A stretch of DNA of 64,000 nucleotides from Thermosynechococcus sp. CL-1. GTDB taxonomy: Bacteria; Cyanobacteriota; Cyanobacteriia; Thermosynechococcales; Thermosynechococcaceae. The DNA is taken from assembly GCF_008386235.1 (NCBI RefSeq), contig NZ_CP040671.1:744001-808000 (forward strand), in the 5' to 3' direction. Both the position numbers and the translations under genes were made by a program. Each line of letters begins with the position of its first letter. Within the stretch, counting starts at the first letter, position 1. The notes beneath the pieces were generated by a model. The model searched no databases, had not been told where the DNA came from, and worked only from the letters and a program-made list of their open reading frames with translations. Below are positions 18,652 to 27,628 of the stretch, piece by piece.

Positions 18652-19827
18652 TTATTTGGCCTTGGCCAAGTGCAGCACCACCCCCAAGCCTGCTCCCATG
18701 TCCTCCGGGGTCACCTTACCATCGTGGTTGGCATCGAGGGCATCAAACACTGCATCCGTTCCCAGCCACTCTTCGCGGGTAATAATGCCATCGCCATCGA
18801 GGTCATAGACATGGAAGAGTTCTTCTGCTGCATGGGTGAGGGTTTCCGCCCCTTCAAGGCGGGCCAGTCGCTGCGTCAAGAGATCCTCAAGGGTCTCCAG
18901 TGCCTTGGTGAAGCCCTTAATGCCCTCATCCAGTTTTTCACTGGCCATCTCATCAGCCGCGTGCATCCTGCGGAAGGTGGCTTCATCCATAGCGACTTTT
19001 TCAATGTCAAGGGTGGCAGCGATCGCCGGATCCAACTTGCGTTTTAGCTCGCCACTGGTATTTTGTAGCTCTTGGAGCAAGGCCGGGGAAATGGTGAGCA
19101 AATCGCAGCCGGCCAGTTCAATAATTTCGCCAATGTTGCGGAAGCTGGCGCCCATCACTTCGGTAGGATAGCCGAATTTCTTGTAGTAGTTGTAGATTTT
19201 GGTGACGGAAATCACCCCTGGATCCTCAGGCCCCGGATACTCGGCACGACCTGTTTTTTTCTTGTACCAGTCGAGAATGCGCCCAACAAAGGGGGAAATC
19301 AATGTCACACCCGCCTCAGCGCAGGCGATCGCCTGATGGAAGCCAAACAGCAGGGTTAAATTGCAGTGAATGCCCTCTTTTTCGAGAATTTCGGCTGCAC
19401 GAATGCCTTCCCAAGTCGAGGCAATTTTAATCAGCACGCGATCGCGCCCCACGCCTGCGGCTTCGTATTGGCCAATCAACTCCCGCGCCTTTTGCACTGT
19501 AGCTTCTGTATCGTAGGAGAGCCGCGCATCTACTTCCGTTGAGACCCGACCGGGGATAATTTGCAAAATTTTCAAGCCAAAGGCCACCGCCAAGCGATCC
19601 ACAGCAAGGGAGACAATCTCACGGGGAGTAGCACCAGACCCCAAATCAGCTTTGGCTTTGCGCAGGGTTTCATCGACAATGGGCTGGTACTCCTTCATTT
19701 GGGCAGCAGCTGTAATCAACGAGGGATTCGTGGTGGCATCGCGGGGGGTGAATTTTTCAATGGCGAGGATGTCTCCCGTATCAGCGACCACAACTGTCAT
19801 TTGTCGCAACTGTTCCAGCAAGTTCAT
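18652..19827 (-). CDS. tal: Transaldolase with C-terminal EF-hand pair
   Basis: Transaldolase moves a dihydroxyacetone unit between sugar phosphates in the pentose phosphate pathway. The 391-residue protein has the Schiff-base Lys134 in [11 protein letters not shown] and the DATTNPSL block (30-37). After the normal barrel end near residue 325, it carries two canonical EF-hand loops: Asp342-x-Asp344-x-Asp346-G...Glu353 and Asp365-x-Asn367-x-Asp369-G...Asp376. Related cyanobacterial enzymes share this tail. The EF-hands suggest calcium binding; regulation of activity is inference. Confidence 0.95.
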   Translation of the reverse strand: MNLLEQLRQMTVVVADTGDILAIEKFTPRDATTNPSLITAAAQMKEYQPIVDETLRKAKADLGSGATPREIVSLAVDRLAVAFGLKILQIIPGRVSTEVDARLSYDTEATVQKARELIGQYEAAGVGRDRVLIKIASTWEGIRAAEILEKEGIHCNLTLLFGFHQAIACAEAGVTLISPFVGRILDWYKKKTGRAEYPGPEDPGVISVTKIYNYYKKFGYPTEVMGASFRNIGEIIELAGCDLLTISPALLQELQNTSGELKRKLDPAIAATLDIEKVAMDEATFRRMHAADEMASEKLDEGIKGFTKALETLEDLLTQRLARLEGAETLTHAAEELFHVYDLDGDGIITREEWLGTDAVFDALDANHDGKVTPEDMGAGLGVVLHLAKAK

Positions 19828-19917
19828 GAGACAGGTCTCCCAAAGGTGTCCCTTTCATTATCGTTCGCCAGCCCCAGGGTCGGGGAAAGCACCGTAACAA
19901 AGCGCAATATGTCAGCC

Positions 19918-20469
19918 CTAGGTTCTCTCAGTGCGATCGCTGAGCAACCAACCTTGCGCCTCAACCCGCGATCGCCAGTGCTGCCAGTGCTGCTCAAGTT
20001 CCTGCCCCATTTCGGGAGTATTGAGGTGATTGCGCCAAAGAATCAGGGCATCCTCTGGGGGGTTCTCGTAGTAGTGGGGACGCCGTCCGACCAGTTCAAA
20101 GCCAAAGTGCTGATAGAGTCGTTGGGCGGCTGCATTGCTGGCGCGTACTTCCAACGTTGCCCACTGGCGATCGCCCCCTTGATGCCCCAGTTGCAAGAGC
20201 CGACACAGCAGTAACCCCGCTAACCCCTGCCGCCGGTACTGCGGATGCACCATCAGCAACACAAGGTGCAATTCATCGGCAATCCCCCAGCTCACGCCAC
20301 AGCCCCACACTTGATCAAGGGTGGCCACCACCAGCAGCGTATGTTGCGGATTCTCCAACTCACGGGCATAGCCCTGGTGCGACCAAAAGCCCTTCAGACA
20401 CACCTGATCCAGTTGAACGATGCTATCTAAATCCTTGATCGTTGGGCGTCGTAATTCTAATTGCCCCAT
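19918..20469 (-). CDS. rimI: Ribosomal-protein-alanine N-acetyltransferase-like (RimI, GNAT)
   Basis: A 183-residue GNAT acetyltransferase with the acetyl-CoA loop VHPQYRRQGLAGLLL and the C-terminal LEVRASNAAAQRLYQHFGF block that is diagnostic of RimI. RimI acetylates N-terminal alanine of S18. The ATG at 20469 is used because it gives the normal start; a longer frame exists. It lies 90 bases before tal on the same strand and is divergent from the DUF2996 gene with only 61 bases between starts. Confidence 0.82.
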   Translation of the reverse strand: MGQLELRRPTIKDLDSIVQLDQVCLKGFWSHQGYARELENPQHTLLVVATLDQVWGCGVSWGIADELHLVLLMVHPQYRRQGLAGLLLCRLLQLGHQGGDRQWATLEVRASNAAAQRLYQHFGFELVGRRPHYYENPPEDALILWRNHLNTPEMGQELEQHWQHWRSRVEAQGWLLSDRTERT

Positions 20470-20530
20470 GGCCGTTGCCTGCAAGGGAGAGTGCTATCAT
20501 GCAGAGGAAATGGTACCGTGTAGCAGCGCT

Positions 20531-20908
20531 ATGGCAGAAGAGACGCCCACCCAAGCCCCCAAAAAAGAAAAGCCCCCCGCCATTGAGGATAAACCCTTTG
20601 CTGAGTTTATTAATGAGGCTTTTTTGCCTGCTCTCCAGAACGCCCTCAGCGCCAAAGTGGGGGATGTGAGTCTGCGCCTAGAGGAGAATACCGTGATGGG
20701 TGAGTGGGGCAAGGGAATGTATCAGTTTCGCCTCTACTTCCTAGAGGGGGATATCCAAGGGCCGAAGGCTTTTGTCTGTAGCAGCGGTGGCATTACCCCC
20801 AGCACCATTGAGCCATTTTTGGGGGATGAGCGTAAAGTAACGCTTGATCTCCTAGTCTTTGGGGTGATGCAGCGCCTGAATGGCCAAAAGTGGTTGGGAG
20901 GCAATTAG
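20531..20908 (+). CDS. DUF2996 family protein
   Basis: A 125-residue acidic protein with a charged, Pro-rich N-terminus (KKEKPPAIEDKP) and a conserved C-terminal domain including MGEWGKGMYQFRLYFLEGD and FVCSSGG. This matches the DUF2996 family of cyanobacteria and plastids, whose function is not established. The ATG at 20531 is chosen over an upstream in-frame start inside the divergent rimI leader. prxQ follows after 7 bases, so the two are co-transcribed. Confidence 0.8.
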   Translation: MAEETPTQAPKKEKPPAIEDKPFAEFINEAFLPALQNALSAKVGDVSLRLEENTVMGEWGKGMYQFRLYFLEGDIQGPKAFVCSSGGITPSTIEPFLGDERKVTLDLLVFGVMQRLNGQKWLGGN

Positions 20909-20915
20909 CGAGAGT

Positions 20916-21389
20916 ATGGCCACAGCAATTCAAGTGGGCGATCGCGCCCCTGACTTTGAACTCACGGCTGCCGATGGCCGCAAGGTGAAGCTCTCCGACT
21001 TTCGTGGCAAAAAGAACGTTGTCCTCTACTTTTACCCCGCCTCAGAAACCCCCGGCTGCACGATTCAAGCCTGTGCCTTTCGCGATGCCTACAGTGTTTT
21101 CCAAGAACTGGGTGCTGAAGTGATTGGCATTAGTGGCGACCCCGTGGAGCGGCAGCAGGGCTTCCAGAAAAATCACCAACTCCCCTTTCTCGTCCTCAGT
21201 GATCCCGGCAACAAGGTTCGCCAGCAGTATGGTGCCTCTTCGCTCTTTGGTCTCTTTCCGGGGCGGGTCACCTATGTCATTGATCAAAAGGGTGTGGTGC
21301 GCTACGTTTTTGACTCTATGCTCAACTTCAAAGCCCATGTAGATGAGGCGCTCAAGATTTTGCGTCAGTTGGCCAGTGCCACTGCCTAA
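20916..21389 (+). CDS. prxQ: Peroxiredoxin Q / bacterioferritin comigratory protein
   Basis: A thioredoxin-dependent peroxidase of 157 residues. Peroxidatic Cys48 lies in TPGCT and the resolving Cys53 five residues later (QACAFRD), the atypical two-Cys PrxQ arrangement. APDFELTAADG (11-21) is also typical. The ATG at 20916 follows the DUF2996 stop by 7 bases. The enzyme protects against hydrogen peroxide and alkyl peroxides. Confidence 0.92.
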   Translation: MATAIQVGDRAPDFELTAADGRKVKLSDFRGKKNVVLYFYPASETPGCTIQACAFRDAYSVFQELGAEVIGISGDPVERQQGFQKNHQLPFLVLSDPGNKVRQQYGASSLFGLFPGRVTYVIDQKGVVRYVFDSMLNFKAHVDEALKILRQLASATA

Positions 21390-21487
21390 AACCAGCGATC
21401 GCAATCACACCCCAACGGTAAGCGAGTTCACTGCCAAGGCCGACTCCTTAGGGCTAGGGTAGAGCCATTCTTCTTAGGAGTTTGGCC

Positions 21488-22210
21488 ATGCGTTCCTACC
21501 TTGCCCTTGTACCTGCGGTGACCCTCTTTCTGTTGCCCCTTGGTTCTCTCAGCCTTGCGCAGGGAACGACCCCTGTGGTGAGTCAGCCTTCCAGTCTTGT
21601 GGCGCGGCTGCGGGCGAATCTGCCGAACCGTGGTGTTCCCGGTAGTCGCTTTGGGGGGGCAACCCGTGGAGCCTGTGTTAGCGGCAGTGAACGTTTAACC
21701 GCCTTACTCCCTGATACCCACCTTGGCCAAACGGCTGTGGCGACACCAACCCTCTTTGTTTTTGTGCCCAAGAGCAAAGCCACGCAGGGGGAAGTGGTGA
21801 TTGCTGATGCTGAGCATCGTCCCCTAGCAACAATGGTGGTGGATCTACCCGCTGAACCGGGGATTCTGGCACTGAAGCCCAATGTGCAACTCCAACCCGG
21901 CCAAGACTACCGCTGGACCTTTACCCTACTGTGTGGTGCTGATGCCGATGATCCCTCCGCCTTTATCTCTGTCAGTGGCGTGATTTCGCGGGTGCAGCCG
22001 GCCACGGATTTGGCAAAGCAACTTCAGGGCAAGAGTGGGGGCGATCGCCTTGGGGCAGCAGTTGATGCGGGTCTTTGGTACGAAACCTTGGCGATTTTGG
22101 CCGAGCTGCAAGGGAATGAAGCCACACGGAACCTAGCCCGCAGTGAATGGGTCGCCGTATTATCTGCCGTTGGTCTAGGGAGTATTGCCCAAGCACCCCT
22201 AGTACAATAA
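21488..22210 (+). CDS. DUF928 family secreted protein
   Basis: A 240-residue protein with a signal peptide (about residues 1-25, hydrophobic, ending SLAQG) and a DUF928 domain: PNRGVPGSRFGGATRGAC near residue 50, TPTLFVFVPKS, and a C-terminal LWYETLAILAEL helix. DUF928 is common next to cyanobacterial CHASE2/WD genes and has no known function. The ATG at 21488 has AGGAG upstream (21475-21480 area). The stop codon overlaps the -10 region of rnpB. Confidence 0.82.
   Translation: MRSYLALVPAVTLFLLPLGSLSLAQGTTPVVSQPSSLVARLRANLPNRGVPGSRFGGATRGACVSGSERLTALLPDTHLGQTAVATPTLFVFVPKSKATQGEVVIADAEHRPLATMVVDLPAEPGILALKPNVQLQPGQDYRWTFTLLCGADADDPSAFISVSGVISRVQPATDLAKQLQGKSGGDRLGAAVDAGLWYETLAILAELQGNEATRNLARSEWVAVLSAVGLGSIAQAPLVQ
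22203..22208 (+). promoter_or_regulatory. Candidate -10 box of rnpB
   Basis: TACAAT lies 5 bases before the first paired base of RNase P RNA (22214), the right spacing for a start site there. It overlaps the stop codon of the DUF928 gene. No good -35 is visible 17 bases upstream, so the promoter is only partly supported. Confidence 0.45.
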
Positions 22211-22213
22211 AAC

Positions 22214-22582
22214 TGAATGAGTTAGCGCGGTGGTTGCGGGAGTCTCTCACTCCTGAGGAAAGTCCGGGCTTCCAAAAGACCAAGCTTGCTGGGTAACGCC
22301 CAGTGCGGGTGACCGCGAGGATAGTGCCACAGAAATATACCGCCGATGGAGGGAAACCTCACAGGCAAGGGTGCAACGGTGCGGTAAGAGCGCACCAGCA
22401 ACATCGAGAGGTGTTGGCTCGGTAAACCCCGGCTGGAAGCAAGGTGTGCTAGCGCTAAGGAACCAGGGTTGGTCTTTTCCCCAGTTCTTTGCTAGCCAGA
22501 GCCGCTAGAGGCACTTGGTAACAAGTGTCCCAGATAGATAACCACCCTTTGAACAGAACCCGGCTTACGTCTAACTCATTCA
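22214..22582 (+). ncRNA. rnpB: RNase P RNA (M1-type)
   Basis: The catalytic RNA of ribonuclease P, which cuts tRNA 5' leaders. Its universally conserved blocks are present: GAGGAAAGTCCGGGC (22255-22269) and ACAGAACCCGGCTTA (22553-22567), with AGATAGATAACC near 22532. The terminal P1 helix is perfect over 12 bp, pairing 22214-22225 with 22571-22582. The length of about 369 bases is normal for cyanobacterial type A RNA. A T-run (22590-22597) may end transcription. Confidence 0.97.
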
Positions 22583-22665
22583 TTAATCATTTTTTTATGA
22601 TCTTGAGAAATGCCCCCTGGGGACGTGCCCTTGACTCTTTTCTGCCTCTGTATTGAAGTCCGTCT

Positions 22666-23520
22666 ATGGTGAAGCTGGGTTACCTTGGCCCAGTGGGCAC
22701 CTACAGCGAAGAAGCTGCCCAAAGCTATGCCCAATGGCAGCAACAACAGGGAGTATGCCTTTGCCTTGTGCCGATGATCACGATCGCCGGCTGTCTGGAG
22801 GCATTAGCGGTAGGAGAATTAGATTTAGCGCTGGTGCCCAGTGAAAACTCGGTTGAGGGCAGTGTCAACATTACCCTTGATTCGCTGTGGCGACTGGATA
22901 CGCTGCACATTCAGTACGCCTTTATCCGCCCCATTGTCCATGCCTTCATTGCCCAAACCACAGATTTCGCCCAAATTCAAGCGGTCTATTCCCATCCCCA
23001 AGCTCTCGGGCAGTGCCAGCGCTGGTTACAAGCCCATCTTCCCCATGCGCGCCAATGTCCGGTGACCTCCACCGCCGAAGGGCTGCAATACGTGGCTCAA
23101 TCCGATCGGGTGGGGGCGATCGCCTCCGTACGAGCCGCCCAACTCCATCAACTACCCATTGTCGCCACCGAAATTCAGGATATTCCCGACAATTGCACGC
23201 GGTTTTGGGTGGTGAGTCGCCAACAGGGGGATGGCTGGCCCCAGCCGGGGGATACCCACACTTCCATTGCCTTTAGCCTGAAGGCCAATGCCCCCGGTGC
23301 CCTGCTCAAGGTGCTGCAACTCTTTAGCGATCGCCAGATTAACCTCAGCCGCATTGAATCGCGCCCCAGCAAACGTGCTTTGGGGGATTATCTCTTCTTT
23401 GTTGACTTAGAGGTGAATGGTCGCCCTGATGTGGTGGCTGATTGTCTGCTGGCGCTTAAGGACGCTACAGATGTGTTGAAAGTCTTTGGTAGTTATCAAT
23501 TTCTAGACCTCGGAGAATAG
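22666..23520 (+). CDS. pheA: Prephenate dehydratase
   Basis: PheA converts prephenate to phenylpyruvate for phenylalanine. The 284-residue monofunctional enzyme has YLGPVGTYSEEAA (6-18), VPSENSVEGSV, the catalytic-region NCTRFWVV (Thr of TRF) and a C-terminal ACT regulatory domain (from about 200) with the ESRPSK motif of Phe-feedback sites. No chorismate-mutase domain is fused. ald follows after 7 bases. Confidence 0.94.
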   Translation: MVKLGYLGPVGTYSEEAAQSYAQWQQQQGVCLCLVPMITIAGCLEALAVGELDLALVPSENSVEGSVNITLDSLWRLDTLHIQYAFIRPIVHAFIAQTTDFAQIQAVYSHPQALGQCQRWLQAHLPHARQCPVTSTAEGLQYVAQSDRVGAIASVRAAQLHQLPIVATEIQDIPDNCTRFWVVSRQQGDGWPQPGDTHTSIAFSLKANAPGALLKVLQLFSDRQINLSRIESRPSKRALGDYLFFVDLEVNGRPDVVADCLLALKDATDVLKVFGSYQFLDLGE

Positions 23521-23527
23521 ATTGGCC

Positions 23528-24616
23528 ATGCGTATCGGTGTCCCCAAAGAAATGAAGGATCAAGAATTCCGCGTCGGTCTGACGCCAGCGGGGGTACAAA
23601 GTCTGCGGGAGCGCGGCCATGAGGTTCTCATTGAAAGTGGCGCGGGGGTGGGTTCAGGCTTTCTCGATGAGGCCTATGTTGCCGCAGGTGCCCAAATTGT
23701 GTCCACGGCCCAAGCCGCGTGGGATGCCCAACTGGTGGTCAAAGTCAAGGAACCCTTGCCCTCGGAGTATCGCTATTTGCGTTCTGGCCAACTGCTCTTT
23801 ACCTACTTGCACCTTGCCGCTAGTCGGGAGCTAACGGTGGCTCTGTTGGAATCGGGGATTACCGCGATCGCCTACGAAAGTGTTGAAGAAACGCATCACC
23901 AACGCAGCTTCCCGCTGCTAACCCCCATGAGCATGATTGCCGGTCGCTTGGCAGTGCAGTTTGGTGCCCGCTTCCTAGAGCGTACCCAAGGGGGGCGGGG
24001 AGTGCTCCTCAGTGGCATTCCGGGGGTGCGGCCGGGGCGGGTTGTCATTTTAGGGGGCGGTGTCGTCGGCACAGAAGCGGCGCGGATGGCTGTGGGTTTG
24101 GGGGCACAGGTGAGCATTCTCGATATTAATGTCGAGCGTCTCAAGTACCTAGAAACCCTCTTTGGCGCCCGGGTGGAGTACCTCTACAGCAGTTCTCACC
24201 TCATTGCTGAGCTATTGCCCCAAGCGGACTTAGTGATTGGTGCTGTCCTTGTGCCGGGTCAGCGTCCTCCCTGTTTGGTGCCCAAGTCCCTTGTGCAAAC
24301 GATGCGCCCCGGAGCAGTGATCATTGATGTGGCCGTGGATCAAGGGGGCTGTGTGGAAACGCTGCGACCCACTACCCATTCCAACCCCACCTATACCGCC
24401 TTTGGTGTGGTTCACTATGGCGTGCCGAATATGCCGGGAGCCGTGCCTTGGACAGCCACCCAAGCCCTGACGAATAGCACCTTGCCCTATATTCTTTGCC
24501 TCGCCGATCATGGCGATCGCGCCCTCGAACTCTCCCCTGCCCTTGCCAAGGGTCTAGTGGTCAAGCAGCACCATTTAGTCCATCCCGATGTGCGGGTTGT
24601 CTTTCCTGATCTTTAG
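23528..24616 (+). CDS. ald: Alanine dehydrogenase
   Basis: Ald catalyses reversible NAD-dependent deamination of alanine to pyruvate and ammonia. The 362-residue protein has the N-terminal MRIGVPKE with EFRVGLTPAG (substrate Arg15), the substrate Lys in VVKVKEPL, the catalytic His in TYLHLAA and the NAD loop GGGVVGTEAA. The ATG at 23528 is used; an in-frame TTG two codons before is unlikely. It lies 7 bases after pheA, so amino-acid genes share a transcript. The decayed TnpB element begins just downstream. Confidence 0.95.
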   Translation: MRIGVPKEMKDQEFRVGLTPAGVQSLRERGHEVLIESGAGVGSGFLDEAYVAAGAQIVSTAQAAWDAQLVVKVKEPLPSEYRYLRSGQLLFTYLHLAASRELTVALLESGITAIAYESVEETHHQRSFPLLTPMSMIAGRLAVQFGARFLERTQGGRGVLLSGIPGVRPGRVVILGGGVVGTEAARMAVGLGAQVSILDINVERLKYLETLFGARVEYLYSSSHLIAELLPQADLVIGAVLVPGQRPPCLVPKSLVQTMRPGAVIIDVAVDQGGCVETLRPTTHSNPTYTAFGVVHYGVPNMPGAVPWTATQALTNSTLPYILCLADHGDRALELSPALAKGLVVKQHHLVHPDVRVVFPDL

Positions 24617-24644
24617 GCGGACGATCAAGTACCTCTGGACAGGC

Positions 24645-25148
24645 TGAGCCCCGTTCTCATTGACGCTCATCCCGCTAACGCTAGGCGTATAGCAGGAGAT
24701 TCCCCGTTCACAGCATCTCTACGAAAAACTTGGGTCGTGCTAGTTGAAGTCCGTCCGAGGTGGAGAGAAAGTATTCCAGACCAACATCGACGCCAACCAC
24801 CCGCTTCAAGACTTGCTGCAATGCTTGGGTGTTAACCGACGCTAAATCAGGGTTGGTCTGCTTTGCTTGAGTCAATCGTTGGCACTGCACGTTGAAGCTG
24901 GGGTAAGGGGCATCCGCTGGGATGATGTACTCGCTACGCACAGAGCAGGCATTGACTGGACATTTGCGCGAAGCAATCCAGTCTTTGCGCTCCCTCAGCG
25001 CATCATTCCAAACTTGGCGACACACTTCTAGATCTCTAGATCGTAGTCGATCTGCTTAGCCTGCTGCTGGGTTAGTTTTAGCCTGTACTCGTACGTCAGG
25101 GTGAGCATGAGTGGATTATAGCTATCAGTCGCACCCGATGTTCGGTGC
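24645..25148 (-). mobile_element. Remnant of an IS200/IS605-type (TnpB-only) element, boundaries approximate
   Basis: The 669-base gap between ald and cdsA holds a decayed TnpB gene (separate entry). A small imperfect hairpin pairing GCACC (25131-25135) with GGTGC (25144-25148) lies just upstream of the TnpB start, where such elements have their left-end structure. The opposite end carries GGGGAATCTCC-like sequence and an imperfect inverted repeat near 24663-24690. No tnpA is visible. The exact ends cannot be set from one copy. Bases 25149-25285 show nothing recognisable. Confidence 0.55.
24667..25108 (-). pseudogene. TnpB (IS605 OrfB family) pseudogene with frameshift and internal deletions
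   Basis: From the ATG at 25108 the minus strand reads MLTLTYEYRLKLTQQQAKQ, a typical TnpB start. A tandem 8-base duplication (25027-25034 and 25035-25042, TCTAGATC twice) then shifts the frame; dropping one copy restores YDLEVCRQVWN. The following part (WIASRKCPVNACS) runs to LQQVLKR, then jumps straight to GVDVGLEYFLSTSDG, the RuvC start that normally lies about a hundred residues later. After FFVE it jumps again, in another frame, to a short TnpB-like tail ending at 24667. The gene is dead. Confidence 0.85.
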
Positions 25149-25285
25149 TAGCTCAATATATCCAGCAACAAGCTGAGATTGAGTGACTGCTCCCTATGGT
25201 CGCCCGCCGCCTCACCACTACCTAACCGCTTTGCGGTATAGACGGAGCACTGCGGCGAATTTTGGTAGATTGAATGGCAAGAAAC

Positions 25286-26143
25286 TCATTGACACAGGGG
25301 CAATAGTAACGTCACAAAGTAAAACACAAGGGGTGCCGTAAAAACATAGCTATCGGCGCGATCCAAAATGCCGCCATGCCCGGGAATCAACTGGCCAGAA
25401 TCTTTGACGCCGGCATCCCGTTTCATCATTGACTCCGTTAAGTCCCCCAATAGACTGGCAATGCCAATCATGAGGCCAAACATTGCACCCAAAAGCCAAG
25501 GGAGTGGCCAGCCGAGGGAATGTGCTCCCCAAAGGGCGACGCCTAAACTCCCTAAAACGCCAAACACTGCCCCTTCTACGGTTTTCTTGGGACTGATGTG
25601 GGAAAGCCGTGTCCGGCCAAAGAGCTTACCAACAGCATAGGCACCAATATCTGCCGCCCAAATACAGACAAAGGCCAAGAGGGTTACCTGCAACCCCAAG
25701 GGCAAAGCGGTGAGTTGAAACTGCTCTGGCCAAAATCCTCCCAAAGGTAATGTTGCCTGTTGCTCCAATCCCCGCAAGCGCACCCAATAGCTTGGCAAAT
25801 AGCCGCCGTAAAACAGCCCCATGATTGAAGTGGAAATGTCGGCGATCGAGGCCAGCTTGGGTTGAAATAGCAAGTAGAAGCAAATGAAGGTACCTGCGAC
25901 AGGAAAGACAGCATCCGCAAGGTCTGGACGCAGCAGTGAGGTGATGAGGAGCACTTGACTCACCACGAGGGTGGTTTTAGCCGCCGGCGCACTCCCTTTG
26001 GCACGGGCTAATTCAAAGTATTCCAGTTGACCCAGATAAATCAGTGCCCCAATGCCCAGACAAAAATACCAACCGCCTAGAAAGGTCATCAGCAGCGCGA
26101 GAGCGATCGCGACAAGTCCACTGGCAATGCGGATCCAGAGCAT
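25286..26143 (-). CDS. cdsA: Phosphatidate cytidylyltransferase
   Basis: CdsA makes CDP-diacylglycerol, the precursor of phosphatidylglycerol, the only phospholipid of cyanobacterial thylakoids. The 285-residue protein has about eight membrane segments and the C-terminal signature GDLTESMMKRDAGVKDSG...PGHGGILDRADS (roughly residues 233-266). The ATG at 26143 is preferred over an in-frame TTG at 26164. It is divergent from the sigma factor gene across 247 bases and reads toward the TnpB remnant. Confidence 0.93.
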   Translation of the reverse strand: MLWIRIASGLVAIALALLMTFLGGWYFCLGIGALIYLGQLEYFELARAKGSAPAAKTTLVVSQVLLITSLLRPDLADAVFPVAGTFICFYLLFQPKLASIADISTSIMGLFYGGYLPSYWVRLRGLEQQATLPLGGFWPEQFQLTALPLGLQVTLLAFVCIWAADIGAYAVGKLFGRTRLSHISPKKTVEGAVFGVLGSLGVALWGAHSLGWPLPWLLGAMFGLMIGIASLLGDLTESMMKRDAGVKDSGQLIPGHGGILDRADSYVFTAPLVFYFVTLLLPLCQ

Positions 26144-26390
26144 GGTGGTGAGGGGCGGTGACAAGGGGTTACATTGAGCCGCGCGTTGAGTGTTTGCGTA
26201 GCGCGTCCAAAGAACGATCGCCGCTACAATAAAAAGTTTAATCTAAATTCACCAACGTTAAGGGAACATTAACAGACTCGCAGCCAAGACAGGATGCATG
26301 GCAATGTCCTTGCCAAGCTATAACGGATTATGGAACATCATGGGGGCAAGGGCGTCATGAAAAGCGATTGGTCTGAGGTCGATTGTATCC

Positions 26391-27056
26391 ATGACATCCA
26401 GTCTTCCCCTTGCTTGGACGCGTGTTGAGGAGACCAGTGCTCGGGTGACGCTGCCGCTGACAAAACTTACACCCCAAGAGTTGGTTGTCCGCTGTCAAGC
26501 CGGCAGAACCCCAGATCGCGCTGCCTTTACTGAATTGTTGCGGCGATACCAATCCCATGTGGAGCGAATTATCTATCACCTCGCGCCCGACTGGGACGAT
26601 CGCGCCGACCTTGTGCAAGAAGTCTGGATTCGGGTCTATCGCAACATTCACAAACTGCAAGACGCCAGCAAATTTCGGGGTTGGCTCAGCCGCATTGCCA
26701 CCAACTTGTTTTACGATGAGTTGCGCAAACGCAAACGCCATCAACCGCCCCTGTCGCTGGATGCACCCCTGAAAACCCAAGAGGGTGAAATGAGCTGGGA
26801 ACTTGCCGCCAGTGATGCCAGTCCCGATGACCGGTTGCGTACGGATGAATTCTATGATCAATTACGGCGGGCGATCGCCAACCTACCGGAAACCTTTCGG
26901 ACAACGATTGTTCTGCGGGAAATTGAAGGCCTCTCCTACGAAGAAATTGCCCAAATCACTGGGGTTTCCCTCGGAACCGTGAAATCGCGAATCGCCCGTG
27001 CCCGACAGCGACTCCAACTAGAACTCCAACCCCACCTCGATCTCCCTTCAACCTGA
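26391..27056 (+). CDS. sigG: ECF sigma factor, SigG-like
   Basis: A 221-residue group 4 sigma factor. Sigma region 2 includes LLRRYQSHVERIIYHL and DLVQEVWIRVYRNI (about 48-92), with FRGWLSRIATNLFYDELRK; region 4 includes LPETFRTTIVLREIEGLSYEEIAQITGVSLGTVKSR (about 168-203). This matches the cyanobacterial SigG type. The stop overlaps a possible ATG of the next gene, an anti-sigma factor, the usual ECF arrangement. The 247-base upstream gap shared with cdsA shows no clear promoter by eye. Confidence 0.9.
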   Translation: MTSSLPLAWTRVEETSARVTLPLTKLTPQELVVRCQAGRTPDRAAFTELLRRYQSHVERIIYHLAPDWDDRADLVQEVWIRVYRNIHKLQDASKFRGWLSRIATNLFYDELRKRKRHQPPLSLDAPLKTQEGEMSWELAASDASPDDRLRTDEFYDQLRRAIANLPETFRTTIVLREIEGLSYEEIAQITGVSLGTVKSRIARARQRLQLELQPHLDLPST

Positions 27057-27097
27057 TGCGAATCACCCCTACCCTTTTCCTGCAAGGACAGACCCCT

Positions 27098-27628
27098 ATG
27101 ATGGACGAACTTGATCACTGCAAACGCGATACCTTTGAACTCCTGAGCGCCTACCTCGATGGTGAAGTGACGGCTGCAGAACGGCAACAGGTGGAAGCAT
27201 GGCTGGCCACTGACCCCGAAGGCCAACGCCTCTATCAGCGACTCCTGACCCTCAAGCAGCAGATGCAAGAACTGCCCGTACCCTTGACCCCCTGTCCAGC
27301 GGATCGTTTGGCCGCTCAAGTGATTGCTAAGGCCCATCGCCCCCGTCGTATTTGGGTCTTAGGGAGTGCGGGAGCAACCCTAGCGGCATCCTTCGTGGCA
27401 ATCCTGACGGGTCTAATTCCCAATCCCTTCCCCAGTCTGCCTGTAGCTATCACCAGTCCTGCTGGCATTGAGCCAGAGGTATCTCCCCTACCGATTGAGC
27501 CAACGGCAGTCGGCTTGATGCTCAGTCTTGACCGTCCCCCTGTGGCCATTCCCGTCAGTGAAACGGCTCCTGCGGCGCTGCCGGCACCCCGGGCAAGTTC
27601 ACAGCCAAGGACTGAAGCTACTGACTAG
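27098..27628 (+). CDS. Anti-sigma factor (SigG partner)
   Basis: A 176-residue protein with an N-terminal anti-sigma domain (RDTFELLSAYLDGEVTAAERQQVEAWLATDP), one membrane helix (about 85-107, VLGSAGATLAASFVAIL) and a Pro/Ala-rich outer segment. It fits RsgA-type anti-sigma proteins paired with SigG. I chose the ATG at 27098, which has AAGGA nine bases upstream; an alternative ATG at 27056 overlaps the sigG stop and adds 14 residues. The 3' end overlaps gpsA on the opposite strand by 11 bases. The signal sensed is unknown. Confidence 0.82.
   Translation: MMDELDHCKRDTFELLSAYLDGEVTAAERQQVEAWLATDPEGQRLYQRLLTLKQQMQELPVPLTPCPADRLAAQVIAKAHRPRRIWVLGSAGATLAASFVAILTGLIPNPFPSLPVAITSPAGIEPEVSPLPIEPTAVGLMLSLDRPPVAIPVSETAPAALPAPRASSQPRTEATD

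Noticed and set aside
24617-25285. An intact transposon
   Set aside because: TnpB is frameshifted and internally deleted, and no tnpA is present.
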